Shown here: one piece after another, positions 33,012 to 45,004 of the stretch
Layout of the letters: each line of letters opens with the position of its first letter
How positions within the stretch are numbered: position 1 is the first letter of the stretch
Assembly (NCBI GenBank): GCA_944472135.2
Contig: OX235270.1
Location: forward strand, 47,864,352 to 47,928,351
Origin: Trichobilharzia regenti
Lineage: Eukaryota; Platyhelminthes; Trematoda; Strigeidida; Schistosomatidae
Direction: 5' to 3'
DNA length: 64,000 nucleotides
Position numbers and translations under genes: made by a program
The notes under the pieces: model-generated
Seen by the model: only the letters and a program-made list of their open reading frames with translations
Told to the model about the DNA's origin: nothing
Databases searched by the model: none

Positions 33012-34184
33012 ATGCCCGGGTCAAAGAAGGGACAGAGCGTCTTGGATGCAAACAGGAAAGTAAGTCATGGTGACTTGTCTGTTACTTGTAACGATGTGTC
33101 TGATGTTAAACATGACATGGTTGATGTTACTGTTTCGCCGTTCAGAGATAATAGGAACATCAAACTCCCTAAATTTGAACCACGGTGTTTCGATGGAAAC
33201 CCGGTTGGTTATTTACAATTTGTAAAGGAGTTTGAGATCATGCTGAGTAGTTTTCTATTAAGTGATGAATTGAAGTTAATGTTTTTGATGAGGTATTGCA
33301 CTGGAGATGCTTCAAGAGCTATACAGTGCTGTAAGTTTATGAAGCCAAAAGAGGGCTACTGCGAGGCTATGAGCATACTACGTCAAAGGTTTGGAAGACC
33401 TTCGATGATTGCAGGGAAATTATTCGAGGCTGTTAAGAGTAATGGTGATCAATTACAGGATGACTCCCAGGCACTCACTGAGTTTTTGGATAATTTGCTG
33501 ACTTACAAGAATGCATTGATTTCGATGAATTGCATGAGTGACCTCAACTCGAGTTTTATACTAGAAGTAATAGCAAGACGCCTACCTACTCGACTGCAAA
33601 GGAAGTGGGTGAAGATAAGCTCCCGTATGGAGGATGAGGGTATCGAGCCAAAGTTTGATGATATCCTGAAACTGGTAAAAGATATTGTCAATCAATCTAT
33701 GAGCAATTTTGCCAGTCTATTATATCTCACCCCTAGAATAGAGCAGTCGGAGAGCAAAACGCAATCATTGATGACGAATAGGCCTCAGAGACGTGGATAT
33801 CGAGAAGGCTCCATGATGTATAGTAATGCATATAGATCTAGTGAGTGTAACAGGTTTCTTAGTACATCCTCAACAGACAAGTTACAAGATGCAAGACAAA
33901 CATGGTTGTGTTTAACACGTTTGCAAGAGGTGCATAAAAGGGTGAGCTGTGAATCAGTGAGCAAGTTCAGTGATAAGCTAAATGTGAACTCCAGGCCTGA
34001 CTCCGAATTGTGTGACGATAACGGTGTGGTCAAGAAGCTTGTAGTTGCAACTGGTAAGCCATTGTTGAATAGAGTGTTACAGAGAAGAGTTACAGTCTCA
34101 GAGTGCATTTCTGACTCCACAAGTTTACAAAGTATTACTAGTCAGAGCGAAGACATAGAATCTTTAAGAATTTTTGAGGAGTAA
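33012..34184 (+). CDS. BEL/Pao-type gag, unit 3
   Basis: Same as units 1 and 2 except for one residue (Gly to Arg in the QRRGY segment, base 33792). Confidence 0.82.
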   Translation: MPGSKKGQSVLDANRKVSHGDLSVTCNDVSDVKHDMVDVTVSPFRDNRNIKLPKFEPRCFDGNPVGYLQFVKEFEIMLSSFLLSDELKLMFLMRYCTGDASRAIQCCKFMKPKEGYCEAMSILRQRFGRPSMIAGKLFEAVKSNGDQLQDDSQALTEFLDNLLTYKNALISMNCMSDLNSSFILEVIARRLPTRLQRKWVKISSRMEDEGIEPKFDDILKLVKDIVNQSMSNFASLLYLTPRIEQSESKTQSLMTNRPQRRGYREGSMMYSNAYRSSECNRFLSTSSTDKLQDARQTWLCLTRLQEVHKRVSCESVSKFSDKLNVNSRPDSELCDDNGVVKKLVVATGKPLLNRVLQRRVTVSECISDSTSLQSITSQSEDIESLRIFEE

Positions 34185-34967
34185 CCCAAACCATCTACTG
34201 CTGTTAATAAAGAGTTTGAAAATGATGAGTTTGACGGTAAAGTGAATATTCATGATAATGATTATGATAGTGCAGATTTGTCTTTGAGCGATTATGATGA
34301 TATGAGGGGAATGCCTACTACCGCTAGGTTGAATAAAGGTTCTGTACAACTTGAACGTGATGTAGAATTAAATGCAGATGCGGTTGCAGAAGGTATGCAT
34401 ACTTGTCAAACCCTCAGTGTAGTTGATCAGAGTGAAGCCCACCTATCATCAGATGCTAGTGCTAAACCGGAGCTGATAGTAAAAGACAACAGTGGTGGTG
34501 GTCTTGCATGTAGACAAATTTCTGAAAGCCGAGCAACAACGGCTTTTGATCCACCGCTAACTTCATCAACTGATATCAATCAGTCGTCGTTGGTGTTGTC
34601 ATCCACAATGAAACAGAGGCCCATCAACTCAAGTGTCTTGTGCAATCACTTTGATAGTATTGGTGCATTTGCAAAGACGAAAGATTTTGTTCAGTTAAGT
34701 GAGAATAAGCCAAGTGTAAACGAGAGAGTAATTGTTAAATTGACTTGCACGAATAAAGGCATTTCTAGTTTCAAGTTACTATTTGAATGCTATTATCTTT
34801 GGTGTAAATTACTCTGTTTCTACGCTTGGTTGACCAGATATGTCGTGTGTATGTTCGTCATCTATATTCTACTATACAATGACATGAGCGTGTTGCCATT
34901 CAGATTTGAGGATATAGATGACAGAAGGAAGTCAGCAAATGAACTCCGCGACGATTTTCCAACCTAG
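34185..34967 (+). CDS. Downstream extension in the gag frame, unit 3
   Basis: Identical to the other two array units. Confidence 0.5.
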   Translation, partial: PKPSTAVNKEFENDEFDGKVNIHDNDYDSADLSLSDYDDMRGMPTTARLNKGSVQLERDVELNADAVAEGMHTCQTLSVVDQSEAHLSSDASAKPELIVKDNSGGGLACRQISESRATTAFDPPLTSSTDINQSSLVLSSTMKQRPINSSVLCNHFDSIGAFAKTKDFVQLSENKPSVNERVIVKLTCTNKGISSFKLLFECYYLWCKLLCFYAWLTRYVVCMFVIYILLYNDMSVLPFRFEDIDDRRKSANELRDDFPT

Positions 34968-35286
34968 GGCGTCAACCTGAGAAGGGTTGTAGGCGTACTG
35001 CTGTAAGTCCTACAATTCTTCAAAGGGTAGCGCATCAATGAGCAGTCCAATGTGCTTGGTGTGTGATTTTGTGGCGATTGTGTTGCAAGAGGATGCCTTT
35101 AACTGGAAGGCGCAGGTCGTCATCGATGTGTGAGATTGTGCTGTGAGTATGCTTGCGGTGTGTTGGCTTTCTGTTTGTTTTCCATTTCAGCTCTGTCCGT
35201 GTGACCCAGGTTCTCGCAATGGCATCCAAGTCAACGTGTGTTGGTCGTGATGGAAAAGATGGATGGATCCGTTTTTTGCCGGGGAG

Positions 35287-35644
35287 TGTCAATGCAGTTG
35301 AAGATTGAACGATCAATTCACGGTTGTTTGCTCAAAATCAACTTCCCCAATTTTCGCGGAGGCATCAATACGACAGTCATCGTCTCATCGGTCGCTGTTC
35401 AGAAAGAAGTCAGCAGTAAACCGTCAGAAGTAATATTGTGATTTATTATTGTAATATATGTTCACAGACCTTAGTTGTAACAGTGTTTATATGTTGGTGT
35501 TACAATGAAGAATCCTCGAGTCAACAATTGGTGTTTTGGTTTTGCGTCCGTTATTACTAAGCGTTTCTGAGAAACTTCGAGGAACAGCGTGAGTCCTAGT
35601 GCAGCAAGAGCTGGGCATTAACGGTTTATTAGACGTGGCTGACA
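35287..35644 (+). repeat. LTR d of the array (other subtype)
   Basis: It shares three diagnostic variants with the solo LTR at 39112 (ATTATTGTAATATATG, AACTTCGAGG and GAGTCCTAGTG) instead of the a/b type. Confidence 0.88.
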
Positions 35645-35755
35645 TCATCTACACTACAACCTATTATTATATTATTATTATTACTATTCTGCTTTTAGGA
35701 CTACACCGAATATCCAGCGGATGTTAGGTCAAACTACATTCAGGGCAGCAATACA
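35645..35755 (+). mobile_element. Truncated leader of a diverged element copy
   Basis: It follows LTR d and starts like the internal leader of the array units (TCATCTACACTACAACC and the ATT repeat). After about 50 bases it departs, with AGGACTACACC and ATATCCAGCGG where the units have ATGACTACACC and ATGACCAACGG. It then ends without gag. Confidence 0.6.
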
Positions 35756-35789
35756 TTCCTATCATACTGCATAATACAAACCACTTCTT

Positions 35790-37270
35790 GACCTATCCGC
35801 TCACCACTCCTCTTGGAGTCTACCAGAGCCTCAGCTGTCGAGTTGCCGGACTTACTACTCAGAAGCTCACCGAAGATCTGGAACTTTTACCTCACAATCA
35901 AGAAGCGAGCTCAAAGAAATCACTGGTTTATACTAGCTCGTATTCAGGATATTGGATATTGGATAGCGTCCCAGGAGTGCGAACGATTCAATGATCTTGA
36001 ACTCATGCTAGTCGTTGCCTAACGGCATCTATTATTATCGTAGCTGAAAAATCGATGCCATTCATCAAATAAGGAGCAAGTTGCACCCAGGTAACACTTT
36101 TAATTACTGTTTGGACAATGTGTTAATATCTCATTAGGGTTAAGTTAAGTATTGGGGTTAGGGTTACGGTCATAATTGGAATTAGGGTTAGGTTTACGGC
36201 AGGATAAGGATTGTCATTAGAGTTAGTGTTAAGTTTAGGGTTAGGGCCAGGATTAAGATTAGTGTTGCGATTAGTATAGATTTATAGTTAATGCAGTTCT
36301 TTTCAATTTGTTTATCATTTCACTTGTATGTAATCGTCGATCCTCTTACTGAAACCATAGTAATTGAACTCAGGGCTTCGGAGAGGACTGTACAGCAAAA
36401 GAGGGATGAACGATTCACAAAACAGCACATCTTCAGTCACTTTGTCGAATACTTCTATATAAACTAGTCCAAGTTAGCAACTGATACTCTTCATCATAAC
36501 TTGGACGTATTTCTAAGTCGTGTCAGATAAAGATACTCTTATTTATATGTTTTCATGCATTTTATTGTGAATATACGTCATTTTTGGTGCAAAAATTCCT
36601 CATTTTTATGATTGGTTGGCTGAATGTCACTCGTGCGTTCACATCCCTTGGGACGCTATTGTAGAACTTTTCCATCTTTTACTTTATGTAAATGTGGTTA
36701 CATACAGTTGCACTAAGAACTCAGTGCGAACCGCTGCACAAAAGTATATAAACGAATAAAGTGAAAAGTAACGTCCTCCTTACCTTCTGAGCAACTTGTT
36801 TTTATTCCAGGATGATAAATTTCTTTCACCTATGAGCCTAAGTAATGTCTTTGAAATCACAATATTCCATCAATTAAATCTCCTAAAACCAAGGCCACTT
36901 GAAATCCATAGCAACAAGCATCATAGCGGGGATATCCAGTTAAGCCACTCGTGTATGTGATGATTGTTAAGTTTAGAACAACACATTCAGGCGAACTATA
37001 TTGTTATCAATTGTTTTCATTAGGTTTGCTGTAATTTCCTCTTCACCTTTATAATTTTCGAGTTATCATCTGATAACAGTTTTCACCTTCCAATATCCAA
37101 TATCGTTTTTACGAGCTAGTATAAACCAATTTGATTTCTCTGTGCTCGCTTCTTGATTGTAAGCTTTAGGTTCCTGATCTTCGGTAAACTTCTGCGTAGC
37201 TCGTCCTGCCACTCGACTGTCGTAGCTTTGGTTGACTCCAAAGGGAGTAGTGCTGGGATTAATTATATCC
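35790..37270. repeat. Diverged inverted repeat pair (arms about 175 bp)
   Basis: The stretch 35800-35965 reappears in inverted form at about 37090-37265. Shared blocks include TTTATACTAGCTCGTA, ATATTGGATATTGGA and CAATCAAGAAGCGAGC. Divergence is clear, so it is old. The ends may belong to an unrecognised element; the space between contains telomere-like repeats. Confidence 0.55.
36135..36272 (+). repeat. Degenerate telomere-like repeat (TTAGGG type)
   Basis: Many TTAGGG or near variants (TTAGGGTTA, GGGTTAGGGTTACGG, TTAGGGTTAGG, TTTAGGGTTAGGGCC) within about 135 bp. TTAGGG is the telomere repeat of schistosomes. The repeats are out of register and mutated, as in old interstitial telomeric sequence. 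Confidence 0.65.
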
Positions 37271-37574
37271 GGTTTGTAGTATGAGGTGTGTTAAGACTGT
37301 TACTACTGTGAATGGAGTTGATCCTTTCTCCAGTTAGTCCTCCGGTATCGTCGACAAGAGATAATAATAATGCTAGTAATAGATATAATTAGTGAAGTTA
37401 TTCAGACTAAGAGACAGAAACGGAAATAGGAAAGCGTAACAACAGTCAGCTGATTAAGTTTGAAGAATAATATATATATCGATAATAATAGTAATAGTAA
37501 TTATAATATTAATAAGTTGTCAGGAGAGTAAGACGGGAGAGAATGTAAAGAAGTAAAATGACGAGTTTAATTAT
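36300..37574. other. No gene recognised
   Basis: AT-rich flank, the right arm of the diverged inverted repeat, and AT-rich microsatellite-like DNA (about 37360-37510). Confidence 0.35.
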
Positions 37575-40500
37575 CTACCCTGATTGGTAAATGCGATTTT
37601 CAGGAGATAGGCCATTTGGATGCGGTCCTTGTATCGCTGCATGGTTGTCCAGCCTTCGCTTAAAGGCGTCCAAAGACGGTGCCATAGCTACATCTGCCGG
37701 TAAGGAATTCCAGGGACGGCAAACCCGCAGTGAAAAGAAGTGGGAGCGCACCCGGGTCCTTGCCCTCTGGTGAGCTATCCTTCTGGGATTTCCACGTGGA
37801 AGCCTATACCTACTCAATGGCAGAACACCTTTGTTTGGGTGGTTCTGGTCATTTGTTATTTTGTAGGCAGTAATCAAATCCCCCCTAAGCCGACGGTAGC
37901 TAAGTGTGAACAGGCCTAATTTCTTCAGCCTTTCATCATATGGTTTGTTTCGGAGACCAACCACTCCTTTTGTTGCCCGTCGTTGGACTCTTTCCAAGAG
38001 GTTGGCGTCTCTTCTCAGCATTGGCGGTGCAATAATATTATGCACCTCAAGGTGTGGCCTGACGTATGTTTTGTACAACATTAGAAAGAGCTCAGGAGTG
38101 AGTGCACCTAACTGTCTATGCGTAAAGTGTATGACCGCATATGCCCTCACTACATCCCCTGTGTAATTTACGCTTGTGTCCATTTTTTCCGTTAGAACTT
38201 GACCCAAGTCGCGTTCCGACGTTGTGCAGGACAAGCTTTCATTGCACAGGGTGTAACTTGCATTCTGCAGTCTACAGGTGCGCAACTTCACTACTTTGCA
38301 CTCTTTCAAGTTGAAAGTCATGCTACTGGCCAACGCCCAGTCTTCCAGAAGGTTTAGGTCTTCCTGTAGCCTATTTGAGTCCTCCGGACACTTTATCGCC
38401 CTCCATATTTTTACGTCATCAGCGTATAGGAGAGTCGGGCAGCTCAGACGGCGTGGTAGACCATTGATGAAAATCAAAAACACCAGTGGTCCTAGGATAG
38501 AACCCTGCAACACTCCTGATGACGATCTGTGCCAAGATGATCGGACTCGGTTAACCTTAGTGCGAAATTGCCTGTCGGCTAGGTAGTCCTTCAACCATGA
38601 CAGAAGTGGCTCACCTATGCCTGCCTGGCTTATTTTATGTAGGAGAAGCTCATGGTGAACAGTGTCAAATGCCTTCTCAAAGTCTGGGAAGACCACATGG
38701 ACTGGTACGTTCAAGTCCCAGCATGATGTCCATTCGTCCCAAGCTGACAGCAGGTTAGTAACGCAGGATCTGCCTTTTCTGAAACCATGTTGCGCTTCAT
38801 GTAGTATATTAGTCCTATCGAAATATTCCCTGATGTGGTCGTCAATAATACTTTCCAGTACTTTTGATACCACTGGGAGTAGAGCTACTGGCCTATAACT
38901 AGTGGCGTTTTGCCTGTCCCCACCTTTGAAGATTGCAGAAAGGATGGCTTCTTTTCACTCGCTTGGCAGTGTCCCCGAATCCATTGAGTGCCGGAACAAG
39001 TCGCACAGAGGTCTACAGAGAGCTTCGGCGCACTGTTTAAGAACAGATGGCCTGATGTCATCACAACCTGGGAACTTCCCTGGTGTGAGCCGCTGTAGCT
39101 TCCTTGGTACTTGTCAATGCAGTTGAAGATTGAACGATCAATTCACGGTTGTTTGCTCAAAATCAACTTCCCCAATTTTCGCGGAGGCATCAATACGACA
39201 GTCATCGTCTCATCGGTCGCTGTTCAGAAAGAAGTCAGCAGTAAACCGTCAGAAGTAATATTGTGATTTATTATTGTAATATATGTTCACAGACCTTAGT
39301 TGTAACAGTGTTTATATGTTGGTGTTACAATGAAGAATCCTCGAGTCAACAATTGGTGTTTTGGTTTTGCGTCCGTTATTACTAAGCGTTTCTGAGAAAC
39401 TTCGAGGAACAGCGTGAGTCCTAGTGCAGCAAGAGCTGGGCATTAACGGTTTATTAGACGTGGCTGACAGTACTATTGTGGGGTTTATCTGGGGAGTAGC
39501 CACTAGGTCTTCCTCCTGTGAAATAGTGGTGCCACCATTTGGGTCCGTAACTGTAATATCCACATTGCCGTTTAACCGTTTGGCGAAGGCTGAACTGAAT
39601 GTTTGACCGTTTGTGCCAACTAAGGCGCATGTTTTCTGGTTGGTTGGTTTTCTTTCCTACACAATTCGGTACAAGCTTTTGGGGTTTGCTAGGAGTTTTT
39701 TAGCAAGGTTAGCCTGGAGTGGCCTCCTGCCCCTCTTGACTCTTGCATTACACTGGTTCCTGAGTTCGAGGTATGCATCGTGGTCGCCTGACTCTTAGAT
39801 ACACGCCACGTAAACCAAGCCTTCCGCTTTGCTTGCAGAATACGTTCCGTGCCTCTCTTCAACCATGACGTCTTCCTCTTGGGCTGTGTTGTGACTAAAG
39901 GGACGGTATCCGAGATCGCTATATGAATAATCCTTTTTACCACTTCCCAGTGTTCATCCACAGATAGGTCGTCCCATGCTAAGGGCCAGTCTGCGTCGGA
40001 CAAGAGCCTCCGCATTTCAGCATAGTCAGCCTTGCTGTAGCACAGACATGGTCGCGTAACGTCCCACTGCAAACGCTCACGGAGAACAAGATCGAAACCT
40101 ATGACTGCATGGTCACTACTTCCCAGAGGAGTCATGATCTGGACCTTTTCGACGAGTAGTTGGTCACTAGTTAGAATATAATCTAGTTTTGATGATTTTC
40201 CACTAGGGCCCCACCTAGTGTCGTCTCCAACATTCTCAGTCAGTCCCGTGTTTCGAATAGTTTGCAGTAGGTTTCGGCCAAATTTTCCCTTAGCACACCC
40301 GGAGCCAAGGTTCAGTGATGGAGCATTGAAATCTCCAGCTATGGTGATTTGGTCGTAGCCCAAATCTCGTATCCCTGTGATAGTGCTGAGCAGTAGCTGA
40401 TTGTGCTCTGCCCCACAGGTGGGAGATCGGTAGATGCCACCCAGTAAGTGCTTGGTGTGGCCTACGGTGAAATGACACCATATGGAGTCTGGGAGTTCGA

Positions 40501-40745
40501 TAAGTGGTGGGTCCGTTGCGCGCACACATTTAAGTTGCCTATCAAAGTATATAGCAACTCCCCCTCCTTCCTTATTATCCCTGTCTCTTCTGACCAGTAC
40601 CATATCACCTATACTGATTTCATTGTCGGCGATAGTGGGGTTTAGCCACGTTTCAGTAAGAATGATTATTTTCAGTTGAAGGTGTGCTTGGAGATTTCGG
40701 AGTTCACCTACTTTTCCTCTCAGCCCCCTCACATTGCTATATAGG
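37575..40745 (-). pseudogene. CR1-type LINE ORF2, copy B (interrupted)
   Basis: The endonuclease frame 40732-39689 carries ILTETWL, YRSPTCG, IAGDFNAP and SSDHAVIGFD. It stays in frame over the site where copy A is shifted, but shifts itself near 39790. The RT frame 38873-37575 has FPDFEKAFDTV, GVLQGSILGP (Pro replaced by Leu in the usual VPQG) and catalytic YADD at 38415-38426. RT N-terminal motifs lie at 38873-39106 and 39475-39690 but are interrupted by the LTR and by frame changes. Not functional. Confidence 0.85.
39112..39469 (+). repeat. Solo LTR of the BEL-type family with 5-bp TSD
   Basis: 358 bp, TGTCAATGCAG to GTGGCTGACA, flanked by a perfect duplication GTACT (39107-39111 and 39470-39474). 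It inserted into the antisense LINE copy B, and later LTR-LTR recombination removed the internal part. The base variants match LTR d of the array. Confidence 0.93.
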
Positions 40746-40830
40746 CAACTGACAGTGAGTCTAACAACCTCAGAGTGTTGTGGGGTAGTTGACGTGAAAC
40801 CGTCTGCTGGTGGGGGACTTGATGTTGGAA

Positions 40831-42395
40831 CTAGTTGGCCGATTCCGATAGAACCGGCCCGTTGTAGTTTTTTTCAATGGATTTAGGCAGGACACTTTGG
40901 TGACACAGACTGTTATTCTCAGAGCTGCATCGCTCTAGTGTCACCGAAGCTTGGGGACGTATTAAAGCCTCAGTTTGCTGCCTCCTTATATTTCTGGGTC
41001 TGCTTTCACAGCATCGGATGTGTCCTCCAATTTTTCCCTTGGTCTCATACCACCGTTGAAGTGCTATGGACAACTGCTCCGGGGAGTTGAATGTGACACA
41101 TAGCAGCTTTGGAGAGTTAATCAATGTTAGATGAGCGGGACGAGGTAGTCGGAAAATGGAGATGGCTCCAGAAGCGCCAGGGGCCATCTGAGATGACAGC
41201 CATCTCCATTGCTGTACGTCGTGCATGTGTTTTTCACAAGCAGTGCCGGTTTCCAGCTCCGGAACACCGTGTACCACCATAGAGGTGGAAGGCATCAGTT
41301 CCGGTGACTCCCTCGCCATATTTCTGATAGCCCATGGTCTATCTTGCCTCGCCCTTATGTTAGAACTTCTGTCCAGGGCTAGTACCTGAGCCATTAACAG
41401 TACTTTTTCGGCCTCTTCGGCAGAGTCCAGTGTAACCCGTAATGGGGGTGGCTTACCCTGAGGCGTGTGGACACCCCTGTACAGCCTGCACAATTTTGCT
41501 GAACTAATGTTCAGACCTAGTTTGCTCAACAGGTTGGACCACTGTTCCTGATCAAACAGGGCCCGTTGTTCGAGCAAGCTATCCTCGCTCACAGGTACGT
41601 TAAAGAGGATGAGAGAGTTAAACCGACTAACGTCAGACTTAGTTTTGGCCTTCGGCTTCTTGCATTCCTTTGCATCATTAGCAACATTAGGCTTCATAGG
41701 TATCTGGCCATCCTATTTTGTGTTGCCAGACTTGCTAGTAGATGCGAATCTTCACCTTGTGAAAATTGGGATTTCCCGTCAGTATGACTGGTGTGTCCTT
41801 CTTAATGTCTTTGCCAAGTTTTGGCAGTGTGGTGTTAGCAGGGAGGGAGCTGCATGAGACTGTGTTGGGGCACAAGAGCGTGTTGTTTCTGCTATCCGCA
41901 AACACGCTTTGTGGGACGACAAAGTGGGCAAATGTACCAAAACCATGGGCATGGATTATTTCTCATAAACTCATAGTATGCTTTCGGTACCTCTTTGTCA
42001 CAACGGCAGTGCACCCATCGTTTGCAAAAATTGCATTCAAACGCTGTATCAGTTTTAGAAACTATGATACTGCACGCCCGACATTCATCTCCTTTCCTTG
42101 ATGACGCCTTCGAGGTCTTATGACATCTTGAACGTTTCCTTTTAGGCTTGTTTTGTTTCACACACTGGCCTACAGTTGATGCAGGTGTAGAATCCTGTCC
42201 TTCTGGTATTGCCTGTGGCAATGCAGGCGTAGTATCAGGACAGACGAAAGCTACACGAGTCTTTAGGATCGGTATGCGGGAAGGGGTTGAAGTCCCTGGG
42301 TTTTTTCCTTCTCTGGCTGAAGCCCTTGTGACTACAGAGTACGGTGTCTTAGTGGCTTTTCTAAGGCTACTTTCGACAACCATATTGACAATCAC
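40831..42395 (-). pseudogene. CR1-type LINE ORF1, copy B (broken)
   Basis: The N-terminal frame 42395-41892 has the basic segment and the PHD-like finger (CRACS, CNFC, HCRC, CPLC). The C-terminal frame 41697-40831 has SLILFNVPVSED and the conserved LRVTLDSAEEAEKVL region. Between them (41700-41890) the frame is lost, so ORF1 of this copy is dead while copy A is intact. About 65-70 percent of residues agree with copy A by eye, so the copies are not recent sisters. Confidence 0.8.
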
Positions 42396-42790
42396 TATAA
42401 ATTATGTTACATACGACTAAGAGAGCAACAGTATCTATCCAAAAGAACAAGAATAAGACTGAAAAAGTACAAGGCAAGGAGAAGAAAAGGTTTTCGACCT
42501 TACCTAATACTTTCTGGATGATCGGCTTCACAGCAATCACGTGGTAGACCAACATGTCTTGTTTATCTGAACGAGTGAGGAAGATGCTGCTCCAAAAGAA
42601 GCACCTGAAGCTTTGGCAGTAGTTGGAGACAGCTGAACTTACCACACAGAGATTTATTACGTAAGTAATAGTGGAATTTAATTCACCGGCTGGGAAGATC
42701 AGGTTTCCCTAACGGATAATTCACAAAATTGGTGTTTTCCGGTTAGAGAGGAAAAAGTACGTCGTATTCAAGGAGCGCACGCAATGCAAC

Positions 42791-43976
42791 AGGGACACAC
42801 AATTCGCACAGGAAGGCTCTTACGATCTGCGTAACCAAACTTGCTCAGTGACAATAAAGGCCTTTGAATCAACACTCCTTGAAAACTTCTTCACAGTGAT
42901 GTATTCTAAAATGTGGAATAGCCTGCTCCTAGATGTCAGAACTTTGTCTTCGGTTATAAGCTTTAAACGCTCTCCGTACAGACTGTTTCCCTCCACTGAT
43001 TATATTAATAAACTATTTGTTCCAAGAACGAATCAACTATTAGTTTGCTACAGCACCTAAAATAAGCGCTTAAATACCCTTAGCGCTCTAAAAAATATGA
43101 ATAAACCATTCGTAAAAATCCATAAAGATCTAGTAGAAATGTATATGTATGTTTACTAAATTACAACGTACAACGAATATAAACATATATCTCCGACTCC
43201 ACACATTTTTTATTTGCTCTCTGGTACTCTGCTGCTAGCCTCTTCTCTACTATTTGCCTTGTAGAGGAAGTTGCATTGATCTACATCCAGACTGAATCTG
43301 AGAGACAATTGAAATCGCTTACTGATAGATCACCCTTCAAGGCTTGGCTAGTAATGACGCATCATACTTGATAAAATCCACTGTAACCATAACAAGACGC
43401 TGTACAGCATCCTATACAAGCACTGTCAATGATCTAAAATGGATTACATATAGCTTTCCACGTGTTAATCGACAACCATGAGTGACAAATGGCGGTCTTG
43501 ACTGACGTCGATGCAGTAAAACAAAAAACTGCATGACAATAACCAATACTAATCTGCATTCAGTACAATTCATATCTGGTGATGCTTGCAACAAAAATAC
43601 AAATTAATCACTCATTTTCGACTAATACCCAATTTCCACATAAAACAAGGACAAGAAACGACGCCTCACACACAAAGTTATATAGAGGAATTGACTTCAA
43701 GCTTTATTTTTCCCAAATATTTGTAATCCATCCAAAAAATACTTGGGATTTTCGTTTATGAGAGGACAATATTTCTGTATTTTGATGTGCTCTACTGAAC
43801 GACTAAATATCAGATTGTACAAACAAACTAATTCCAGAGAGGACAGTATCAATGGAGGTGAAAATAGAAAGTTTGATTTGCAACTGGTAGGCATTCGTGC
43901 GCAACTCGGAGGCGCGAATCGTTCGATCGTGTACAAAGTCGTCGAAGGCGATTGTCAGTAAAGTCACATAGGGTGT
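42791..43976. other. No gene recognised
   Basis: AT-rich DNA between the LINE and the minus-strand LTR element. Small open frames only. Confidence 0.35.
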
Positions 43977-44334
43977 TGTCAGCCAGGTCGCGAAAATCGT
44001 TAATGCCCAGCTCTTGCTGCACTCGGACTCACGCTGTTCCTCGAAGTTTCTCAGAAACGCTTAGTAATAACGGACGCAAAACCAAAACACCAATTGTTGA
44101 CTCGAGGATTCTTCATTGTAACACCAACATATAAACACTGTTACAACTAAGGTCTGTGAACATACATTACAATAATAAATCACAATATTACTTCTGACGG
44201 TTTACTGCTGACTTCTTTCTGAACAGCGACCGATGAGACGATGACTGTCGTATTGATGCCTCCGCGAAAATTGGGGAAGTTGATTTTGAGCAAACAACCG
44301 TGAATTGATCGTTCAATCTTCAACTGCATTGACA
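43977..44334 (-). repeat. 3' LTR of the inverted copy
   Basis: Its outermost 25 bases diverge from other copies (GTCGCGAAAATC in place of GTCTAATAAACC on the plus strand). Confidence 0.85.
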
Positions 44335-45004
44335 CTCCCCGGCAAAAAACGGATCCATCCATCTTTTCCATCACGACCAACACACGTTGACTTGGATGCC
44401 ATTGCGAGAACCTGGGTCACACGGACAGAGCTGAAATGGAAAACAAACAGAAAGCCAACACACCGCAAGCATACTCACAGCACAATCTCACACATCGATG
44501 ACGACCTGCGCCTTCCAGTTAAAGGCATCCTCTTGCAACACAATCGCCACTTGCTAGAATGACTCTTGCAGAATGCAACGTGACCATAGCAGCACCTCAT
44601 GATACTCTTCAAGCATCCTCTTTTCTATTCACTACCAATTACCACTGAAATCGCTTGTCACTCATTCTGCCTCAGTTCTAGTAGCGGTGACGCATGCGAG
44701 CCTCAGTCGTTAACACTCTTTCTCCCCGGCGTGTGGGACCACAGCTGACAATTATCTCCGTGTGCATGTCATTCTCAGCAATAGCCTCCCCGGCGTATAC
44801 GACCCATCTGCTGTCCTTAACATCAATCAATTCATTCACGGATGTAGAAGACTCGAAACAACTTCAGAAGTAATCACGACGAAAATTTTAACAAAATTAT
44901 GCAATAACAACAAGGTACGAAAACAACGAGTAAACACAATGAGTCCAAAGAAAACCAATTGACATGACACACCACACATATATACAAACAGTACACACGA
45001 ACTC

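Larger units (their letters stand above)
26782..35644 (+). mobile_element. Tandem array of a gag-only BEL/Pao-type LTR element (three units, four LTRs)
   Basis: LTR (358 bp) and internal region (2477 bp) alternate head to tail: LTRs at 26782, 29617, 32452 and 35287, giving an exact 2835-bp period. Neighbouring units share one LTR. The internal parts are almost identical; for example, one base differs at 33792 against 28122 and 30957. No RT, protease or integrase is encoded. No 5-bp target duplication could be matched across the array. Such a structure is the expected product of LTR-LTR unequal recombination. Confidence 0.88.
37575..42790 (-). mobile_element. CR1-type LINE, copy B, inverted, split by a solo LTR
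   Basis: Same family and layout as copy A (21690-26781), on the opposite strand. ORF1 and 5' UTR lie at 40831-42790 and ORF2 at 37575-40745, with a 358-bp solo LTR inserted at 39112-39469. The 5' UTR shares the Gly/Cys-rich GCTTCAGGTGCTTC region with copy A. Confidence 0.88.

Noticed and set aside
26782..35644. Regular repeats suggesting a CRISPR array or protein tandem repeat
   Set aside because: The period is 2835 bp with 358-bp LTRs and gag coding. It is an LTR element array in a eukaryote.
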